This document shows positions 5,950 through 7,253 of a DNA stretch of 7,253 bases, piece by piece. How positions within the stretch are numbered: the first letter of the stretch is position 1; each line of letters starts with the position of its first letter. The notes under the pieces are model-generated. The model saw only the letters and a program-made list of their open reading frames with translations, was not told where the DNA came from and did not search any database. A program made the position numbers and the translations under genes. Source of the DNA: Pseudomonadota bacterium (GTDB lineage: Bacteria > Pseudomonadota > Alphaproteobacteria > Rhizobiales > Rhizobiaceae); NCBI GenBank assembly GCA_023451915.1, contig JAEXXS010000395.1, positions 1 through 7,253 on the forward strand, read 5' to 3'.

Positions 5950-7155
5950 ATGAAGTGTCTTGCACTTGCAACGGCAGCACTGCTGGCTGCAACCGCCATC
6001 TCGTCGGCTGCGGAAATTTCCGATGGTAAAGTCAAGATCGGCATTTTGAACGACCAGTCGGGCGTCTATGCCGATTTCGGCGGCAAATGGTCTTATGAGG
6101 CCGCCAAGATGGCTGCCGAGGATTTCGGCGGCAAGGTGCTGGATGCACCGATTGAAATCATCACCGCCGACCACCAGAACAAGCCGGACGTTGCGTCGAA
6201 CATTGCGCGTCAGTGGTACGACACAGAACAGGTCGATTCCATCATGGAACTGACCACCTCGTCCGTCGGCCTTGCCGTGCAGGCGCTGTCGAAGGACAAG
6301 AAAAAGATCACCATCAACACGGGCGCGGCCACATCGGAACTGACCGGCAAGCAGTGCACGCCTTACGGGTTCCATTGGGCCTATGACACCCACGCGCTTG
6401 CAGTCGGCACCGGCGGTTCGCTCGTGCAGCAGGGCGGTGACACCTGGTTTTTCCTGACCGCCGATTACGCCTTCGGCTATTCGCTGGAAGAACAGACCAC
6501 GAAATTCGTGGAATCGAAGGGCGGCAAGGTGCTGGGCTCCGTCCGCCATCCGCTGTCCACCACGGATTATTCCTCGTTCCTGCTGCAGGCGCAGTCGTCC
6601 GGCGCGAAAGTTGTCGGTCTCGCCAATGCGGGTCTCGATACGTCCAACGCAATCAAGCAGGCGGCGGAATTCGGCATTGTCGCTGGCGGCCAGCGCCTCG
6701 CCGCCCTGCTCTTCACCCTGTCGGAAGTGCACGGCCTCGGCCTTGAAGCCGCACAGGGCCTCACGCTCACCGAAGGCTTCTATTGGGATCGCGACGATGA
6801 ATCGCGCGCCTTCGGCAAGCGTTTCTTCGAGCGTACCGGTCGTATGCCGAACATGATCCAGGCAGGCACCTATTCCGCTGTCACGCAATATCTGAAGGCG
6901 ATCAAGGAAGCAGGCACGGACGAAACCGAAGCCGTCGCCAAGAAGCTGCATGAAATGCCGGTTGAAGACGTCTTTGCCCGTCACGGCAAGGTCGGCCCCA
7001 ATGGACGCATGATCTACGACATGTATCTGATGGAAGTGAAGAAGCCGGATGAAAGCAAGGCCCCTTGGGATTACTATAAGGTGCTGGCCACGATCCCCGG
7101 CGATCAGGCTTATATGAAGCCGGAAGAAAGCGGCTGCCCGCTCGTGAAGCAGTAA
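5950..7155 (+). CDS. ABC transporter periplasmic substrate-binding protein, branched-chain amino acid/amide type
   Basis: This 401-residue protein is the extracytoplasmic receptor of an ABC importer (Peripla_BP_6/LivJ-like family). Residues 1 to about 21 form a signal peptide: MKCLALATAALLAATA, then a small-residue cleavage site at SSAA before EISDGKVKIG. The mature domain starts with the typical strand VKIGILNDQSGVYADFGG (28-45), followed by AAKMAAEDFGGKV and ITADHQNKPD. Later come the hinge-region pattern WFFLTADYAFGYSLE (166-180), IGLANAG-like VVGLANAG (221-228) and the tail SGCPLVKQ. Cys136 and Cys396 are the only cysteines of the mature protein and may form a disulfide bond. The ATG at 5950 is chosen because GGGAGGAG stands six bases upstream and the signal peptide begins exactly there; an open frame from 5842 would bury the signal sequence. 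The ligand cannot be read from the sequence: the family includes amino acid, urea, amide and aromatic-acid binders. Confidence 0.93.
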   Translation: MKCLALATAALLAATAISSAAEISDGKVKIGILNDQSGVYADFGGKWSYEAAKMAAEDFGGKVLDAPIEIITADHQNKPDVASNIARQWYDTEQVDSIMELTTSSVGLAVQALSKDKKKITINTGAATSELTGKQCTPYGFHWAYDTHALAVGTGGSLVQQGGDTWFFLTADYAFGYSLEEQTTKFVESKGGKVLGSVRHPLSTTDYSSFLLQAQSSGAKVVGLANAGLDTSNAIKQAAEFGIVAGGQRLAALLFTLSEVHGLGLEAAQGLTLTEGFYWDRDDESRAFGKRFFERTGRMPNMIQAGTYSAVTQYLKAIKEAGTDETEAVAKKLHEMPVEDVFARHGKVGPNGRMIYDMYLMEVKKPDESKAPWDYYKVLATIPGDQAYMKPEESGCPLVKQ

Positions 7156-7167
7156 GAGGCTGATTGG

Positions 7168-7253
7168 ATGATTGCTGCGAAAGACGCGACGGCCCTGCGT
7201 GAAGCGGGGCCGCACATACCGCAACATCCCGCGCAGATTGTGCTTTCGGCGCG
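7168..7253 (+). CDS. Start of the next operon gene, possibly an ABC transporter ATP-binding protein (cut by window edge)
   Basis: An open frame of 28 codons runs from the ATG at 7168 to the window end, beginning MIAAKDATALREAG and ending QIVLSA. GAGG at 7156-7159 stands eight bases upstream, and the gap to the binding-protein stop codon is only 12 bases, so it should belong to the same operon. The ending IVLSA-R resembles the first strand of LivG/LivF-type ATPases after a polar N-terminal extension, and such a gene is expected here. No Walker motif is in view, so the identity is an inference from context. Confidence 0.55.
   Translation, partial: MIAAKDATALREAGPHIPQHPAQIVLSA

Noticed and set aside
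5898..6029. Upstream overlapping frame starting ATGCCG at 5898 in the leader
   Set aside because: GGAGG directly touches the ATG with no spacing, and the frame runs out of phase into the binding-protein gene with no sign of a real peptide.
5911..7227. A 438-codon open frame on the minus strand opposite the binding-protein gene
   Set aside because: The plus-strand frame has a signal peptide, a ribosome binding site and clear family motifs; the antisense frame has none.
1..7253. Search by eye for CRISPR arrays, insertion sequences, prophage or toxin-antitoxin genes
   Set aside because: No regularly spaced repeats, transposase motifs, terminal inverted repeats or target duplications were seen; the window is ordinary metabolic and transport genes.

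Overview
The window is GC-rich, tightly packed, protein-coding DNA. It most resembles the Brucella/Ochrobactrum group (Alphaproteobacteria, Brucellaceae). The main reason is a D-aminopeptidase whose length and catalytic residue numbering match the Ochrobactrum anthropi DAP enzyme. The other genes and a palindromic intergenic element of rhizobial style fit that placement. I recognised these families by eye, so the species is not settled.

Layout. (1) Positions 1-2624, minus strand: a probable three-gene operon read right to left, DUF72 (YecE-like) protein, D-aminopeptidase (dap), then an OsmC-family protein cut by the window edge. Gaps are 48 and 12 bases. (2) Positions 2625-2772: a divergent intergenic region with an 18-base near-palindrome. 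(3) Positions 2773-4467, plus strand: a thiamine-diphosphate enzyme of the acetolactate-synthase-like family with no small subunit beside it. It is followed at once by a palindromic repeat-like element and a very clear rho-independent terminator. (4) Positions 4566-4753: a short region holding an inverted repeat and a candidate 29-residue single-span membrane peptide with a strong ribosome binding site. (5) Positions 4771-5685, minus strand: a LysR-type regulator. (6) Positions 5686-5949: the divergent control region, with nested inverted repeats and a long leader. (7) Positions 5950-7155, plus strand: a secreted periplasmic binding protein of the branched-chain amino acid/amide ABC family. 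The first 28 codons of a further gene follow, probably the next transporter component.

How the parts may work together. The LysR gene and the transport operon are divergent and share a control region, the usual arrangement for a regulator of its neighbour. The imported ligand is unknown. The thiamine-diphosphate enzyme is close by but separated by a terminator and the regulator, so a metabolic link is only a guess. The minus-strand operon (D-peptide hydrolysis, OsmC, DUF72) looks independent.

I see no mobile element, CRISPR array, rRNA or tRNA, and no clearly novel multi-gene system. The least explained items are the 29-residue peptide with its adjacent inverted repeat, and the nested dyads between the LysR gene and the binding protein.
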